Origin: Phycomyces nitens
Lineage: Eukaryota; Mucoromycota; Mucoromycetes; Mucorales; Phycomycetaceae
Length of the DNA: 64,000 nt
Reading direction: 5' to 3'
NCBI GenBank assembly: GCA_022702545.1
Contig: JAHRBC010000003.1
Coordinates: forward strand, 6,200,001 to 6,264,000
Shown here: positions 1 to 13,393 of the stretch, piece after piece
Layout: each line of letters starts with the position of its first letter
How positions within the stretch are numbered: position 1 is the stretch's first letter
The notes under the pieces: generated by a model
What the model was told of the DNA's origin: nothing
Database searches by the model: none
What the model saw: the letters and a program-made list of their open reading frames with translations, nothing else
Program-made: the position numbers and the translations under genes

Positions 1-3000
1 TAGTCAATGATATTGTTGCCAATCTGCTCTTCCTTGATCTTGACCATGTATACCATACTGATGGACTCTTTCTCATTGACAAGAAGAAATGATATCCGCT
101 TGGCACTAATCTTCTCGACATTGCGGCTGTGGACACTGGCACTCACGAGTTTGGTGGTCTTGCTGCCCTTTTCACTCTCAATCTCAATATACATCTTCTT
201 GCTAGGAAGCTGTTGGGATATTGTCATGTTTACACTGCCAAAACTGCTCCATTTGGAATGTTCATTCTGAACAAAGAGCTTGCATTTGCATTGCATCGCA
301 GATTGGAGGGTCTGGGGCACCAGACTCTCTTCAGGCTTCCCGTCCGCAGCTCCGGGTCCATTGAGAGAGGCAAGCGAGTCTGACCGGCCAATGTCTGGAG
401 AATCCAAAGGAGAGCTGGCTCTTGATTGCTCTGACATCAAGATGGCTTCCTTGTGGGTTCTCTGGAGCACTTCGATAAGGGCAGCTGCGTCAGAAGTGTC
501 TTCAAAATGGATCAAGTAGTTCTCTTGGTTTGCACCCATAAATACAGACAGACTGACATCTGTTTCAGAGATCTGGTGCACCATTGTGCTGGGCAGGATC
601 CAGGCATTCAGATAGAGCTCGCCAGTTTCCTGGAGACGAATGGCCACACACGACCGGTTTGTCACTGTCTGGCGCACTTCGAGCTCACAATGTCCCTCTA
701 CTGCATACCAGGTCTCATCCTTCCATCGGAACACTTCGCTCTGCTCATTATGGTAAAGAACAGCACGAATTCCTGCGGCCTGTCCGCCAGTGTTTGGGTT
801 AGGCTACACAAACCCAGATAAGCATGCATATCCTGACACAAATGATTCCTTGCTTGTTTTGTATAACTTACACTACGTGGAGGGGAGTCGGTCTCCTCAA
901 CAGATTGGGGGGCTAATCGAGGAGAAGGCTGGGTTTGACGGGGGCGATTGGATTCAGACTCCTGTTGTTGCTGTTGTTGAGGCACGAGATGTTGATTGTT
1001 GGGCTGGCCTTGTCCACTGGGGCTGGCAGTAGCAGGTCTCATCTGGTGGGCTTCAGGACGCTGTTGGTTGTGGTGCTTGTTGGGTTGGCCATGGGGGTTG
1101 GGAGAAGGAGAGCGGCCTCGGTTGCCATGGGGATCGTGCGCTTGCTGTTGCTGATGGGGCTGTCGGGATTGCTGTGGACGGGATTGTTGTGGCTGGTATT
1201 GGCGAGGTTTCTGCTGCTGTTGCTGCTGCTGCTGTTGCTGTTGTTGTTGTTGCTGTGGTTGAGGACGGCGTTGCTGGGGCTGGGGCTGGTACTGTGGTTT
1301 GTACTGAGGCTGGTCATTTGATGTGCGCTGGCCAGAAGAGCGACTCTGGTGCGGCTGAGGATGGTGAGGATGAGGATGCGGCTGAGGATGAGGCTGAGGA
1401 TGGGAACGCTGGCCGGATTGGTGGTGGGGCGGCTGACGGGATGATGGCTGATCAGACGGACCACGGGAAGAGTGCGAGTGGTGAGGACTTGGCTGGCGGG
1501 AAGAATTCCTGGGTGTACTCTTGCTCATGCTTGTTGGAGCGCCATGGCCACTGCTAGGGCTCGATGAGCGTGAGTGAGGGGCTGAAGGCGATGCATTGGG
1601 TCGCAGAGTGCGACTGGTAGAGTGGGTAGGGACAGGCGAGTGGTTAGAGTGTCTTCCGGGACCAGAAGGCTCATTGGAAGAAGTGCGGCTGGATCCAGAG
1701 GGACGAGGATGCTGTCTTGCGCTAGAGGAAGCTAAGAAACGTTAGATTGGCCAAATACAAGACTACTTACTTGATGGCTGGGGTTGACGACGGCCGGCAG
1801 CCGCAGCGGCCTGGGACGATGTCAGAGTGATCTGGGGAAGTGCTTCGACATGTTTTGCGGGCATGGTGGAGGAAGAGAGATTCTTTGTTGAAACAGAAAG
1901 AGGGGGTTGGCTTTCTCTGGAAAGAGCAGTAAAGTTTTTTCGATCGGTTTCTCTCGGCTTACATCCAGCGGCTGAGGATGGGTGCTTTGCGGAACGAGAC
2001 TCGAGAACGTGTAAATTACCCCGATTTTCAGGAAATATGGCCGCAGGACTGCCGGAATGACTGCTGGTAGAGAGGTTGGCAAGCGGAGTGATGGGCACCG
2101 CGTTTGTTAGCGATTCTGCTGACGAGACACTTGCTAATATGATAAAGCAATATGTTCAATGAAAGTGTGTCCGATTTGACGCCCAGTCTAGACACGTGGC
2201 AAATATCTCACTCTTACCTCTCTCGTTCTTTTCGTCATCTTCATCTGAACTTTCAGCAGGCGATCCTTCACCTGAATAGTCGCTATAGACTGACAGGCTG
2301 TCCTGGACACGTCTAGGCTCATTCTGGACAGCAATTGGAACAAACGCATTGTATGAAGGACAAAGACCAGTGGGAGCAGAATGGGTCTGTACGACTGTCT
2401 GAAGCGGTCTGGGCGCTAAAGTGGACGACCCTGGTGTGGACGCGTCTACGCCCAGCCAAGTGTTGCGCTTCTCTTTCGAGTCGGCTCGAAGGACCAGAGT
2501 TCTGTCTTGGATTGCTATCCCGAGCATGTATTCCCCTATAAGCTCACGGTCCAGCATGACTGACTGTACGGAGATATCTCGGATATCAAAGGGTGGGTAC
2601 ATGAGCATGTATTTAAAAGTAGTTGGATTGTCCAAACTGGTTCCCTGCTCCTTGCAGATCATCAATACATCACCAGCCAGTGCGAGGTGCAGGCGCGCCG
2701 ACGACCCAGCGCTATTTTCTGGTATTAAAACAAAGTCAGCTCGTAAAACCCGCTGGATCCCCGAATAGACCTCGGGCAAATCGTATTTCTAGAACAATTA
2801 GCCAAGAGTTTATGGCCCAGTACTTTCTTACCTTGGTCTGGCCAGTGGTAAAATCAACTACCTGAGAACAGTCTAGTTGGCGCACTAGCTGGGTAAGGGT
2901 TGTGTCCGAAAAGTTCTCGGGAGTGAAGCCTGGGTTATCAGAAATGCTGTCTAGAGTAGGAAAATCTTCTCGCTCAAAGGACATTAAGGAAAAGTTGGAA

Positions 3001-3412
3001 ATAGAAGCACTATTCTGGGCAATCTGCAGTATTCCTTCAATATTTGGGTTTGCCTTTAAAAGAAGCTTATAATCAGACAAATGGGATTCTGTGTCATCCA
3101 ATAGGGTCTATTTTTATTCAAAAAAGCCCAATGAGAATTATAATAAGTCATCGTCTTTCACTTACATTGTAAACCATCTTGAATTCCTCCAACTGATGTA
3201 TAAGCGCATCAAATAAATAGTCCAGGAAATTCTCAAAATACTTTTTTTTAACGGTATTGAAAAAGGTCTAGTCATGGTTAAATTGCACGAGTGCAGCAGG
3301 GGGGGACTATATCTTCATCATCTTCAGGGTGAAGAATAAAGATTGCCTCTTTTATTTCTTTGATGATTTGAGTCCATTTGCACAGATAGTTTTGTGTTAT
3401 TCGAATGCTCAT
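1..3412 (-). CDS. PH-domain, Q/P-rich signalling protein, RhoGEF-like (C-terminus beyond the left edge)
   Basis: Multi-exon gene read from an ATG at 3412 leftward and running off the window. Exon joins keep one frame: introns about 3263-3302 (the least certain), 3115-3165, 2780-2831, 2134-2217, 1732-1770 and 804-871. The N-terminal ~200 residues are helical and acidic, where a DH (Rho exchange) domain would sit, but I cannot confirm one. A PH-like domain follows (about 2430-2790; starts PEVYSGIQRVLRADF, ends with a tryptophan in EKRNTWL). Then comes ~450 residues of Ser/Pro/His/Gln-rich linker including a pure glutamine run, and after 803 two beta-rich PH/RanBP1-like modules (about 450-790 and 7-290). 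This layout suggests a membrane- or GTPase-linked polarity scaffold; that function is inferred. The 3412 start is the first in-frame ATG before the conserved-looking exon; an upstream exon is possible. Confidence 0.6.
1211..1257 (-). repeat. CAG/CAA run encoding polyglutamine
   Basis: On the minus strand this stretch is an uninterrupted run of CAG and CAA codons within the PH-domain gene, giving about 16 glutamines. It sits inside a wider tract in which Gln, Pro and His dominate (about 900-1500). Mixed CAG/CAA codons suggest a selected coding tract as well as slippage. Confidence 0.8.
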
Positions 3413-5339
3413 CACCTTTCTGTAACATATGGCTATTAACATTTACACAATCAAGATATCAAAAGGTGCGATATTCGCATTGATATCCCCCCTTTTTTTT
3501 AAATACACACATATATATATAAAATGTTTTCTGCAGTATGAACTGTCTTTATGCAATCAAGGTTAGTAACACGATAATTATGCAGCTAGTATTGAATACA
3601 GTCTGTGTGATATATATATATATTAACATATTGCTTGTTGGGTTTATTATCCTCGGTATGTTTCAATATTTTGTAAAGTCAGGAGCAAAAAGGGTTCCGA
3701 CTTGTTCAAATGAGGGGTAGGGTTTGCAAAGTAGATTCTAAATCAAAGATTGTATCTAATATTATATTTTTAAAAATCTGTTTTTAATCTCAACTAGTAT
3801 TCTTATTATTACCATCGAGTGTTTCCACATAAAGAAGTATTATTCTAGTAGGGTATGATCGACACCAAGGTTTTTTTGTACAACATCGCAAAGGCAGGGC
3901 AAATAATCAAGAGTTTATGAGATGATATGTTGGACATCTTTTTGTTTAATTGCAGAAATATTTAAATATTAATATTCTGCGATTCTACCTTTTTGTAACA
4001 ATATCATTAAACAACTGGAATATATATATATATAAAGGGTCAGAAAGGATCTGTCCAGGCCTTTCAGAGGCGATCAAGCATTGGGACAACAAAAGATTCA
4101 CGATTTAAAGGAGTGTTTTGTCAGCCTTTGAAGAAAGGCTACTCAAGTATTGACATGCTTATTAGTCTAAAACTGTCTATTGATCTATTCGTCTCCTTTA
4201 TCTCTTGAAAAAACTCTCTAGACAAAAAGCTGCCAGGTATTCCTTGTTCTTTGGATCTCTTTGGGCTTTGATAGAAAAACTTGTATAAATGCGTTTTTGT
4301 TACTCACAAGGGTCTTTTTCTGTCTTTTTTTCTTTAAAAAAAAACAAATAAGCTTCTCCTATAAAATATAAAAGGGACCAACTTGGTCATAAAGTACAAC
4401 TGCTATGCTGTATTTAAGATTTATCCGCCAGAATAAGACGATATTTCATTTACTTTATCAAACTAGATTCTTCTAGTCTCTCAAGTTCATGTTATAAACC
4501 ATTTTACTCAAAGATTATATATTATAGTCTCGTGCTAAAGGAGAAAAAAGGGGCTAGCTTGGCAGCAGAAAAATTAAAAAAAATTGTACCAAGCTTAGAT
4601 ATTCATTTCGATTTCATTATAGATCTACTTTATACCAAATTCTCATGCCAATTCCGGAACCCCAAACTAGCAATAAGAGTCCAAGTGCACAGAATTTAAC
4701 CCTGTATATCTATATACAACATTAAGCATATCTTTAAAAAAAAAGAGTTTGACAAAGCAAGTGTTTAGAGTTGAGGTCTGAAAGCCTCTAGACCTTTTTA
4801 CAAATTAAAAATGGTGATCTTCACATATGTATATATATTTATTATTAAATTCATGTATAATTTGACATTCATGTATAATTTGACATTCATGTCATTAATC
4901 TTTGCTTATAGCAAACATATCAAAGACTCACCATTTGTGTTGAGGGTAAGGGTCTTGGTCATTGATGATCATGAACAATATGAAAAGAATTAGAGATCGT
5001 TAAAAAGTATCTATTGGTAGAAATGTAAAAGAAATTCTATGGATAATATCCTATCGATTGTATGAATTCAACAGTCTTTAGAATCTCTCGACACAATACA
5101 AGGTTACAAAGAATCCAAAGTCAGTCTGGCCCTTTTCTATTTCTCTATATTTTTTGTTTTCCATATTATACATTGTTCCAATACTATTGCTCTATCATTT
5201 GGCTAGAAATAAATCATAAAGACTCGATAAAATGACTATTCAAAACATTGTTACATACATGCCTTTTGGTCGATTGAACCAAACATGTAAAAAATATTGT
5301 TATTATGGTGTCTAGCACTGTCAAGAGATTGATAGTAGC

Positions 5340-5628
5340 TGTGATAAATATATTTGCTTCCAACAGCCATTGCGCCACATTCTCAAAATTGATACAGACT
5401 AATAGACTAATGCACTTTGGCTATCTTTAGACTGTCATTTCTTGTGCACGCCCCCACTATAGTTGCCTATCATTATAATCGGACACATCTTTATCCTAGC
5501 CAGAAAGCATACCAATACAAGCAGAGCTTAATTGTAGAAAGATTAAGCAAGTAACGTCTTTTATTAAATATCTTATTCTCCAATCTCCTGCCTCTTCTTG
5601 TATTGCCTGCTTGGATTAGTTCCTGGCA
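5340..5628 (+). mobile_element. Decayed solo LTR, same family as the LTRs at 62.2 and 63.0 kb
   Basis: The stretch aligns end to end with the solo LTR at 62896-63182 read on its minus strand. Shared blocks include GCGCCACA near the start, GGCTATCTTTAGACT in the middle, the polyadenylation-like TTTATTAAAT, and the end GCTTGGATTAGTTCCTGGCA (other copies end in CTGACA). Many substitutions and small indels show it is old. The five bases before it (gtagc) recur at 5633-5637, four bases past the expected end, so a target duplication is possible but not clean. Confidence 0.7.
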
Positions 5629-8600
5629 CCCTGTAGCCTCTCCTCTTGAAAAAATATGTTTTTCTTTTTTTCATTCTAGATTCCAAAGAAAATATAAGCA
5701 TTTTTTTTACATGTTTAAATGAGGCCACCAAATAAATATTAATATTGCTAGTTTGTTTTTATATAGTCCATGTATTTATTATGTAGTGGATAAATGCTTC
5801 CAATCTTTCTTGGTCGATTGATTCTCTTTATATATATTGACCTTTTTGCAGTTATAAATAAGAGCACTGAGACTCTCTAGTGTCTTTAAAACTTAGTATT
5901 CCTAAGATATTAACTGAATCAATGACAACAGGGCTCCATTTGAAAGTTGGCACTGGAATCAATGAACATAAATGTGTTAAAGATTTTTTTGAACTGGAGA
6001 CGAGATTTGTCCATGGTGTTCTTTGTATTCTATCAGAATCTTTATAGGCGCAAAGGGGGTACAACTGAGGCTAGTGAGAAGTTTATTCTTTATCGATTGG
6101 TCTTGGAATGTTTATTAAAACCAAATATTGACACATACAAACAATACCTTGTTTTTGTATATTTGACGCTACTCAGTACTTTAAGATACCAGCAATTGTC
6201 TTTATGAAATACATTTCTTTTAATCGCTTAAATGATAGTAGAATATTTGGATAACCATTAAAAATAATGTGGGTATTATCTTTCCTAGAATTTTGTGTTC
6301 AGATCGAGAGATGTATTATCCAAGTCTTGATTCGAACATTTAACAACTCGTATTTTTGTAAGCAGCATCTTTATTTCATGCAGGCACTTGATAGGCATCG
6401 AGAATATCGTGCAATTAATTGGGCCCTGTACTTGATTGTTGAGCGATCTGAAAAAAGAATTGTTTAACTTTCTTTCAATTAAAAAGGCAACCGTGTTTGT
6501 ATTGATGATATTCTTGCGCAATACCAATTATGCTGTAGGATTCCAAAGGTTTCAATCTTTTACACAACATAGTTAATTGTAACTTCAAAAGGTCTGGATA
6601 AAAGTAGTGTATAAGAAGGTGGAAATTTCTGGTCATTTATAAAGAAAAGAGAACACGGACAACTCCCGGTAGTGGAGTACGGGAATCGATTATGAATATC
6701 AAAGCTTATTTGCTTTTTAAAAAATCTGATTGGACATGGTACATTTTCATTGTTTGTTCCTAAAACATTAGTCGTTTTGTTCCACCATGTATTTCAATGT
6801 TATTACAGACTTTAAGCCGTACTTTTAGAGTAATATACAAGCATACTCTCTTTTCTTTTGCATCTTTCAAAGGTATACATAATAGAAACGACATTAGTTG
6901 GATTAGTAAACACCCCCCAAAAAAACAGCATTTCTACCCATTTTATACAAAGGGACCTGGATAAAGACAGTGTTTCAAAAATAAATCCGAAAAAGCCATT
7001 CTTCACAAGAGAGCGTCAAGTATATTAGTACAAACCGATAAATATTGGGGGTTACTGACAAGCTCGATATCCCTAAACTCAAAATACATCTATCAACAAA
7101 TCTAATGACAGGTTACGCACATCTGGAAAAAGTGCTACAAAGAGCACCAGAAATTTTAAAATAGATTACTAATGAGAGAGGAACCACATTTTTATACTTG
7201 GTATATCTTCCACAAGAAATTAACCAAAGGATAATCTAAAAGAGCCCAGGGCCAAGTTACTTGGACTCCCAAGTAGCCCAGAGTACTTATAATATACCAA
7301 TAATCAAATAACCAATATTTCCTTCCAAAATAGCGAATAAAATCAAAACGAAAACATCAATAGTCATTGACAAAATATTTAGGAACTGAGAATACAAGAG
7401 CACGCCCCCTTATATATATATATATTTTAATGGACAAAAGATAAAAAAAATATCCAACCCAACATGGGTTTTCAGTACATATTCCAGTATTCAATATTAT
7501 ACAGCCCCAAAGAGCTGACAAGGAATAATGCCACAATATCTAAAGAAAACTTTAAAAGGGTACCATGCTCAATGCTGTGAAATCTCATTTCCATGACACC
7601 CGGAATTATTCAAGAAACTGTAAAGAAGAAATAAACAAATTCCATACATTACAGACCATATAATAATTATCTAGCCAATATAATCAGTTGTTTCCTTGAT
7701 ACCTTTTATTTCAAAGGCTCAACAAGATCAAGCCAGTTTTAGATTATAGACAATTTTTAATATTTTACCTATATCTTTTAGACATTCTGTCCAGTAAAGT
7801 TTATAAGCTCTTTATGTGTGTAAATATAGTGACTAAAATATAGAAAAAAGGCCATCAATAGCTTGCAAGTTGCTGTTAAGCTTGTACTATGGGTCTTTGA
7901 GTATCACAAGGCACTAGTTTGTCCAACTGGACATATCACAAAGACTCGAATAGGTCCTTTTGAAGGAATATTTCCGACTATAAGCTCTGACCTTTTCATT
8001 ATTTATTCGTTCAGGCTACTAACAGTAGACTGTTTCACAATATATGCCTTCACATGTAAAAAGACTCCAATGCCAGACCTTTGGTTTATTCATACTCTAA
8101 GCTGTACATGTTGCATTAAATTTTCAGTAGTTTCTTTTTTGTATTTATAAAATACATTATTATTTTTATCGTAGCCATAAATCTGTAATAGCATGAATGA
8201 TACACTAACACGGTTTTATAATAACAAAAAAGATACCCATTTATATAATGTCGACACAAGTACTGACAATGTGCAATTGTACTATGAGAATTTGCACACT
8301 ATAGGTAAAACGATATGACCAAATAAAAGCTTAATCCATATATAAATATTGTTTTGTACTTCCTCATGAAAAAGGTGTCAGAAGCGATTTTTGTTATCTT
8401 TTGGAAATTGTAACCAATGCATTTTCGATGCTGCGCTGTACTTCCCCAGAAGTTCCAAGTCATTGTAGTCTAGACTTATCATTATTATTATTAAATTTCC
8501 TTTGTAGAAGCATAGGCTCCGAAAATGGTGAGATTACAAGGACTGTGGGAGATCTCATGTTTGACAAGCTTTATCCACATCGTTTCACACTGTTGACAAA

Positions 8601-11600
8601 ATAGTAAAGATTAGATCTTTAAAATTTACCAGCAAACTTCTCATGTAAGCAGAGTAAAAAGCAATCATCTATGTCTGTTTATCACTATAGCTAGTTATTT
8701 CAAGCAAAAAAAACTAAAATGTATAAAGTATTGTGGATTCTAATATGAGTTTTACTGATAACTATAAAAGAAATACCTAAAGGATATTTATGTCTACTTA
8801 TTCTACTCACACAATGTGTACAACTTGGTTTTTAGAGACAACAACCTGTTTTTGTTATATTGTTTATATTGCCAATAAATGCCACCCACCACACCTAAAA
8901 ATAAAGTCTAGATAGAGATTACAGTTCTTCTAATATAGATTAAATATTTGTTTAGAAAACCAAATGAGTCAAAAGTCCAAGATCTCTCAAAGTGGCTTGG
9001 GCAAATAGACTGTAAAGGCAAAACCTAAAGATTGTATACACTACTCAAACCTTCTTTCCACATGTAAAAAAAAAAGGAAGTGTTTTATAGTGTTTAACTT
9101 GTGTTTGTACAACTATGAAATCTTTAACAAATAATCTGCAGTTTTGAAAAGGCAAAACGATTAAAGGGCCTATAGCTACTTTTGATTGCCCAAACCTGTA
9201 AGTGATAATCATGGTAAATTTCATTGTCTATTGTATACAGCACTAAAAACAAATATTTGAATTTTTTTTTTACATTGTAAAAATAAAAAAGTTTATATTT
9301 TGAACGCCTTCGCTCTTTACCCAAATTAATACTTTTTTGATAGACAAGATTTTCTGATTCCACTTGTAAAAACAGATAAAGAAGAGCTTCTTATTTGAAT
9401 CGATGTTTAATTAAAATACCAAATGCATATTCAGACGTTTTATATTTGTATGACCACTCTATTTTATATTATAAACTAGATCAATAATCCAAAGGGGACA
9501 ATGCACACTCGAATTTCTATTTGATACTATCTGGTAACCTCAAAAGGCTGTTTTTATCTCATACAAAGGAGATTTCTGGACATATTCTCTGTAGCGATTA
9601 GTGGTCTGTGTGGTTTCTAAAAAGCATTTGGTTTGTTACATACCTGCAAAATACAAAATATTGGTGGTATATATAATCCAAGATAATTTTGAGTCTGTGG
9701 ATATAAATATGTAAATATTCAGTAAAAGACCGAGTCTTTTGGTGATAGAATCAATTCCACATCCAAGAAAGTCTTTTCATATAAAACATTCATGGCTTTA
9801 CAACACATTGCATACTCTTGGTTGTATGTTACTGAATATGCAATCCAAGAATTAAAGGCTTAGTGATATCATTACGATAAATTTAGGTTTAGCAATATTC
9901 TACCAAGAAATATATTGAACACTGGCTACCAGTAGTTTAAAGGTTTGTTGGCCAAATGCCATACTAAAAGTCTAAAAATCCTTTTGATTTTGATAAAGAT
10001 ATTATGAACCATATATAATTTACCAAATGTATAGACACACTGTCTTTTTGGTTATAAAAAATGCCATTTCTTCTTCTTCTTATTTGCATATTCAATCTAT
10101 ACCTAATACTTTTGTTAATGACTAATAACCTGAAATATTTGACCAGAATCTTAATGAGTGGTTGCTGATTAAAGTAATTTAATGTAGAATTGCGTAGTCG
10201 AACTCATCAATTGCGCTCAATATTTTGGATTTATTAGATTAAAAAATAAACAAGTAGCTTTGTAGCCAAGTTTTTTTTTTTTTGCAGAGTATAATTGGAA
10301 TATTTTTAGAATTTGTTTTGGATCAACAAGGCTAAAATTAGTGTGATAAGAGTCCCAAATATCACCACAGTACCGTTACTTGGGTTGCTATGCTTGAATC
10401 AAATATACTAAGATGCCAAAGGTAGTCATAGATACATATTCACCTGAATTTATATCAATAATACTCACAAGCCTTTACATTTTACCTTGGGAATTCGTTA
10501 CAATAACTTTGTTAAAAAAACAAACCTGGAGAAAAGGCATGTTTGGCTTATTTTTATAATAGCATATTTTTATAATAGCATATTTTTATTGGAAATATTC
10601 ATTTCTGGGCCTCTAAATACATTTTATTTTGTGGCGTAACTTAACGCTTTATAGATTAAAGCCTTGGAGGTATATTAATATTCTTGCCATGAATTAAGGG
10701 GCATGTCTATCAAGACGTGAACATTTGGGGCATTTTACCCAGCACAAGGATATGTACTACCCTATTTCTTTTTAATCTTCGGCTGAAAGAACATGTTGTA
10801 TATGAAAGAGTACGAATATTCCCCTAAGATTCATATCGATATAAACTTCATAAAACGTAGATTAATCTTTAATTACAGTATAATATAGCCTAGTTCTGAA
10901 ATGACACTGTAGTATCAATATACTTTGTGCAATGGTCTGGTTGTAGAATAGTTAACATCCAAAAAACCAAGGAAGTCTTGCAAGCCTTCTTGACCGTCAT
11001 TGATGGATTTGTTCATATGAAATTACTCTAAAATAGTTGAAATTTATTAGTTTTACTAAACATTTTGATCAATAGGGTAGTACTGATATTTGTAAATAAT
11101 ATTTCTTGTTCATGCCAAAACCAACTTTTTGAGCTCAAGAGACAAAAAAAAAGCTGCCTAAATATCGGTTATTAATGCATAGATTATTGTAGGTGTACTT
11201 TATGTATATTAAAGTTTAGCAAAGTATATCTTTACAAAACACAATTTGTATATTAAATGCTGCAATGCACCTTGGTGATCTTGTATACAGATCTGTCCAT
11301 GTCGCGTTGATATTGACCCTATGTACAAGAACAACTCAGTTTAAGGGGGCCTATATTTTTATGGTATTAATATCCAAACCTTTATCTCCTTGACAGCTCA
11401 AGAAATTCTGATTAAAGCGGACTTGGTACAAAGGATGAATTATAGCCATCAAATAACTATATTCACATGGCTTGTACAATGAAATAATGTACATGTATAA
11501 TCAAATATTTCTCTAGTGTAGATATCCTACTTTAATAAGATCCTCCCTACGAATCTTTATTTTTGATACCAGATCTTCATGTCAGTTTGTTTAACATGTA

Positions 11601-12302
11601 ACACGGATTTCTATGGTAGATCTCGTATGAAAGCCAATATCCATACCATCATGTTTAATAATGTAAATGTTCCTTGAAATTGAAACATTATAGACTAATG
11701 TTTTTATAATACATATATATACATTTCTACTTTTAGGTTGATCCATGTAAAGATGCTCATGAGTTTTGTACCTTGAGTAATTGTGCAAATACAGATTCTA
11801 AAGATATGCTTATTGACAATGTACGGATTCCAAATGTACAAAATTATCTGTCATTTGATGGGATACCCAAGAGGTTGTGATTCGTTTTTGACAGTAATTA
11901 AAAACTGAACAAATGTTCCAAAATGGTATATATCCAGGTGCCATGGTGTAAAAATGGGTATTTAGAATCACAAACTCCAACGATATAGCAAGAATGGCTT
12001 ATGCAATCCCTTGTCCTATTGAAATAAAGTTAAGAAAAAGGCTTTACGCTTTGTTTAGAAATAAACAGTACGTTTTGGAGTAATAGCTTTGATTTGCTCC
12101 AAAAACCAAGGCTACAGCCTTGATAGATTTCAATTTCACGAAATCCAGGCCTTGTTAATATTCACAATACAAGCCTTTTTTTATCTTGAATTACATGTTC
12201 ATCTCATTGTCTTGGAGACTGTATATTATGCCATATTCAATATTTGGAAAAGCCAAAAAGAGAAAATAGCAATTTATGTAACCTCGACTTGATAAGAAAA
12301 AA

Positions 12303-12329
12303 AAACCGAGTCATCGGAAAACTCGGTTT
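12303..12329. other. Perfect 9-bp stem, 9-base loop hairpin
   Basis: AAACCGAGT at 12303-12311 is exactly complementary to ACTCGGTTT at 12321-12329. It is GC-richer than its surroundings and follows an A run. No adjacent gene explains it; it may be chance or a small structured element. Confidence 0.35.
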
Positions 12330-13393
12330 CTGATATTTTCAATGGCTGTGGAATATTGAGAGAAGGCCACCAAAGGAGAGAATTAGAAGAGACATGTGTA
12401 TTGTTGTGCTCGTGTAATACTACCGCGTGGTTCCTCTAAAGTATCTATTTTGTAAGATATTCGTCTCAAAGCCAATTTTCTATGGTTGTGGTGCAACAGC
12501 ATAGAGGGTGTTTAGGAACCAATTTTGTATGATTCTGAATAGATTATATCAAAGAAGCTATATGCTTTGCCAGGAAAGATAATGATAGACTAAAATGAGG
12601 CTTCTGTGATCCCATCGAGGCGCCTATCAATTTTGTACTTGCGGTTCACACAATTTTATTTACATCAACTACCCTACTGTCAGCAAAACTATAGGTGATC
12701 CATAGTTGGGTCAAGAACAGAGAAAATCTATTAGATCGGTTATAAGCTAGTTTTGAATGGCTAATAATATACCAAAAATACTTTTTTTATATATCAGATA
12801 TCCTCACACCAACCCCCACAGAACCAGGGAAATCTTTCGGATATTAGTTTCACAAACTCTTGTCGCTATTGTACCATTTTGCAGCTACAAACACGGCCTA
12901 TGCGTACTTTGTTAAATCAAATCGTGAAACAGTACTAGATCTCCAATATTATAATACATCAGATATACCCAAACTTGAGCTTATTGACTCTTCTGGCCTA
13001 CAAGGTACATTATAAAATTCATTTATGTATCTAATGATGAGCCATTTTACATTTTAATATAGGGGATGTAAATTATCAATTTAGCGGAAAACGAGCAAAA
13101 TGATACAGTATCAACATCACAAGGAGTCTCTATCAAGCTTACTATGATTTGAAACGGTGATCACCATATATAGACTTACGCCGTATTATGTGTAGTAACT
13201 CACCAAGGTCTGTGCACCATTCCATACCCAAAGTAACACCACGGAATTAGAAAAACAGAGTTGTTATTGGCTGGAAGATCTTTTCAAATATCCGTCGCGC
13301 TTGGGCTCGTTCCAAGGAACGTCTTTGAAAAAATTCCAATAAATACAGCGAGTTTCCATTGTTTATTAAATTATTCCAACTACCTTTCCCAAG

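Larger units (their letters stand above)
3413..13393. other. 10 kb AT-rich region with no supportable gene
   Basis: Neither strand shows an open reading frame over about 95 codons, a recognisable domain, or a chain of short exons with matching splice sites. The DNA is AT-rich with many homopolymer and TATATA tracts, for example near 4020, 7410 and 11710. The only things I could place are a decayed solo LTR (5340-5628), a short direct triplet of an 11-15 base motif near 10550-10590, a 20-base direct repeat near 4845-4890 and a perfect hairpin at 12303-12329. The region lies between the 5' ends of the PH-domain gene and the HMG-box gene, so promoters of both must lie at its two edges. Confidence 0.6.

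Noticed and set aside
935..1557. Plus-strand open frames rich in leucine or alanine opposite the polyglutamine tract
   Set aside because: They are antisense shadows of the repetitive CAG-rich coding strand, without start context, splice logic or recognisable domain.
5852..6467. Cluster of short open frames in the gene-free block
   Set aside because: They overlap on both strands, lack shared splice sites and show no domain; this is typical chance content.
3413..13393. Calling a centromere
   Set aside because: No sequence motif supporting it can be recognised by eye, and absence of genes alone is not evidence.
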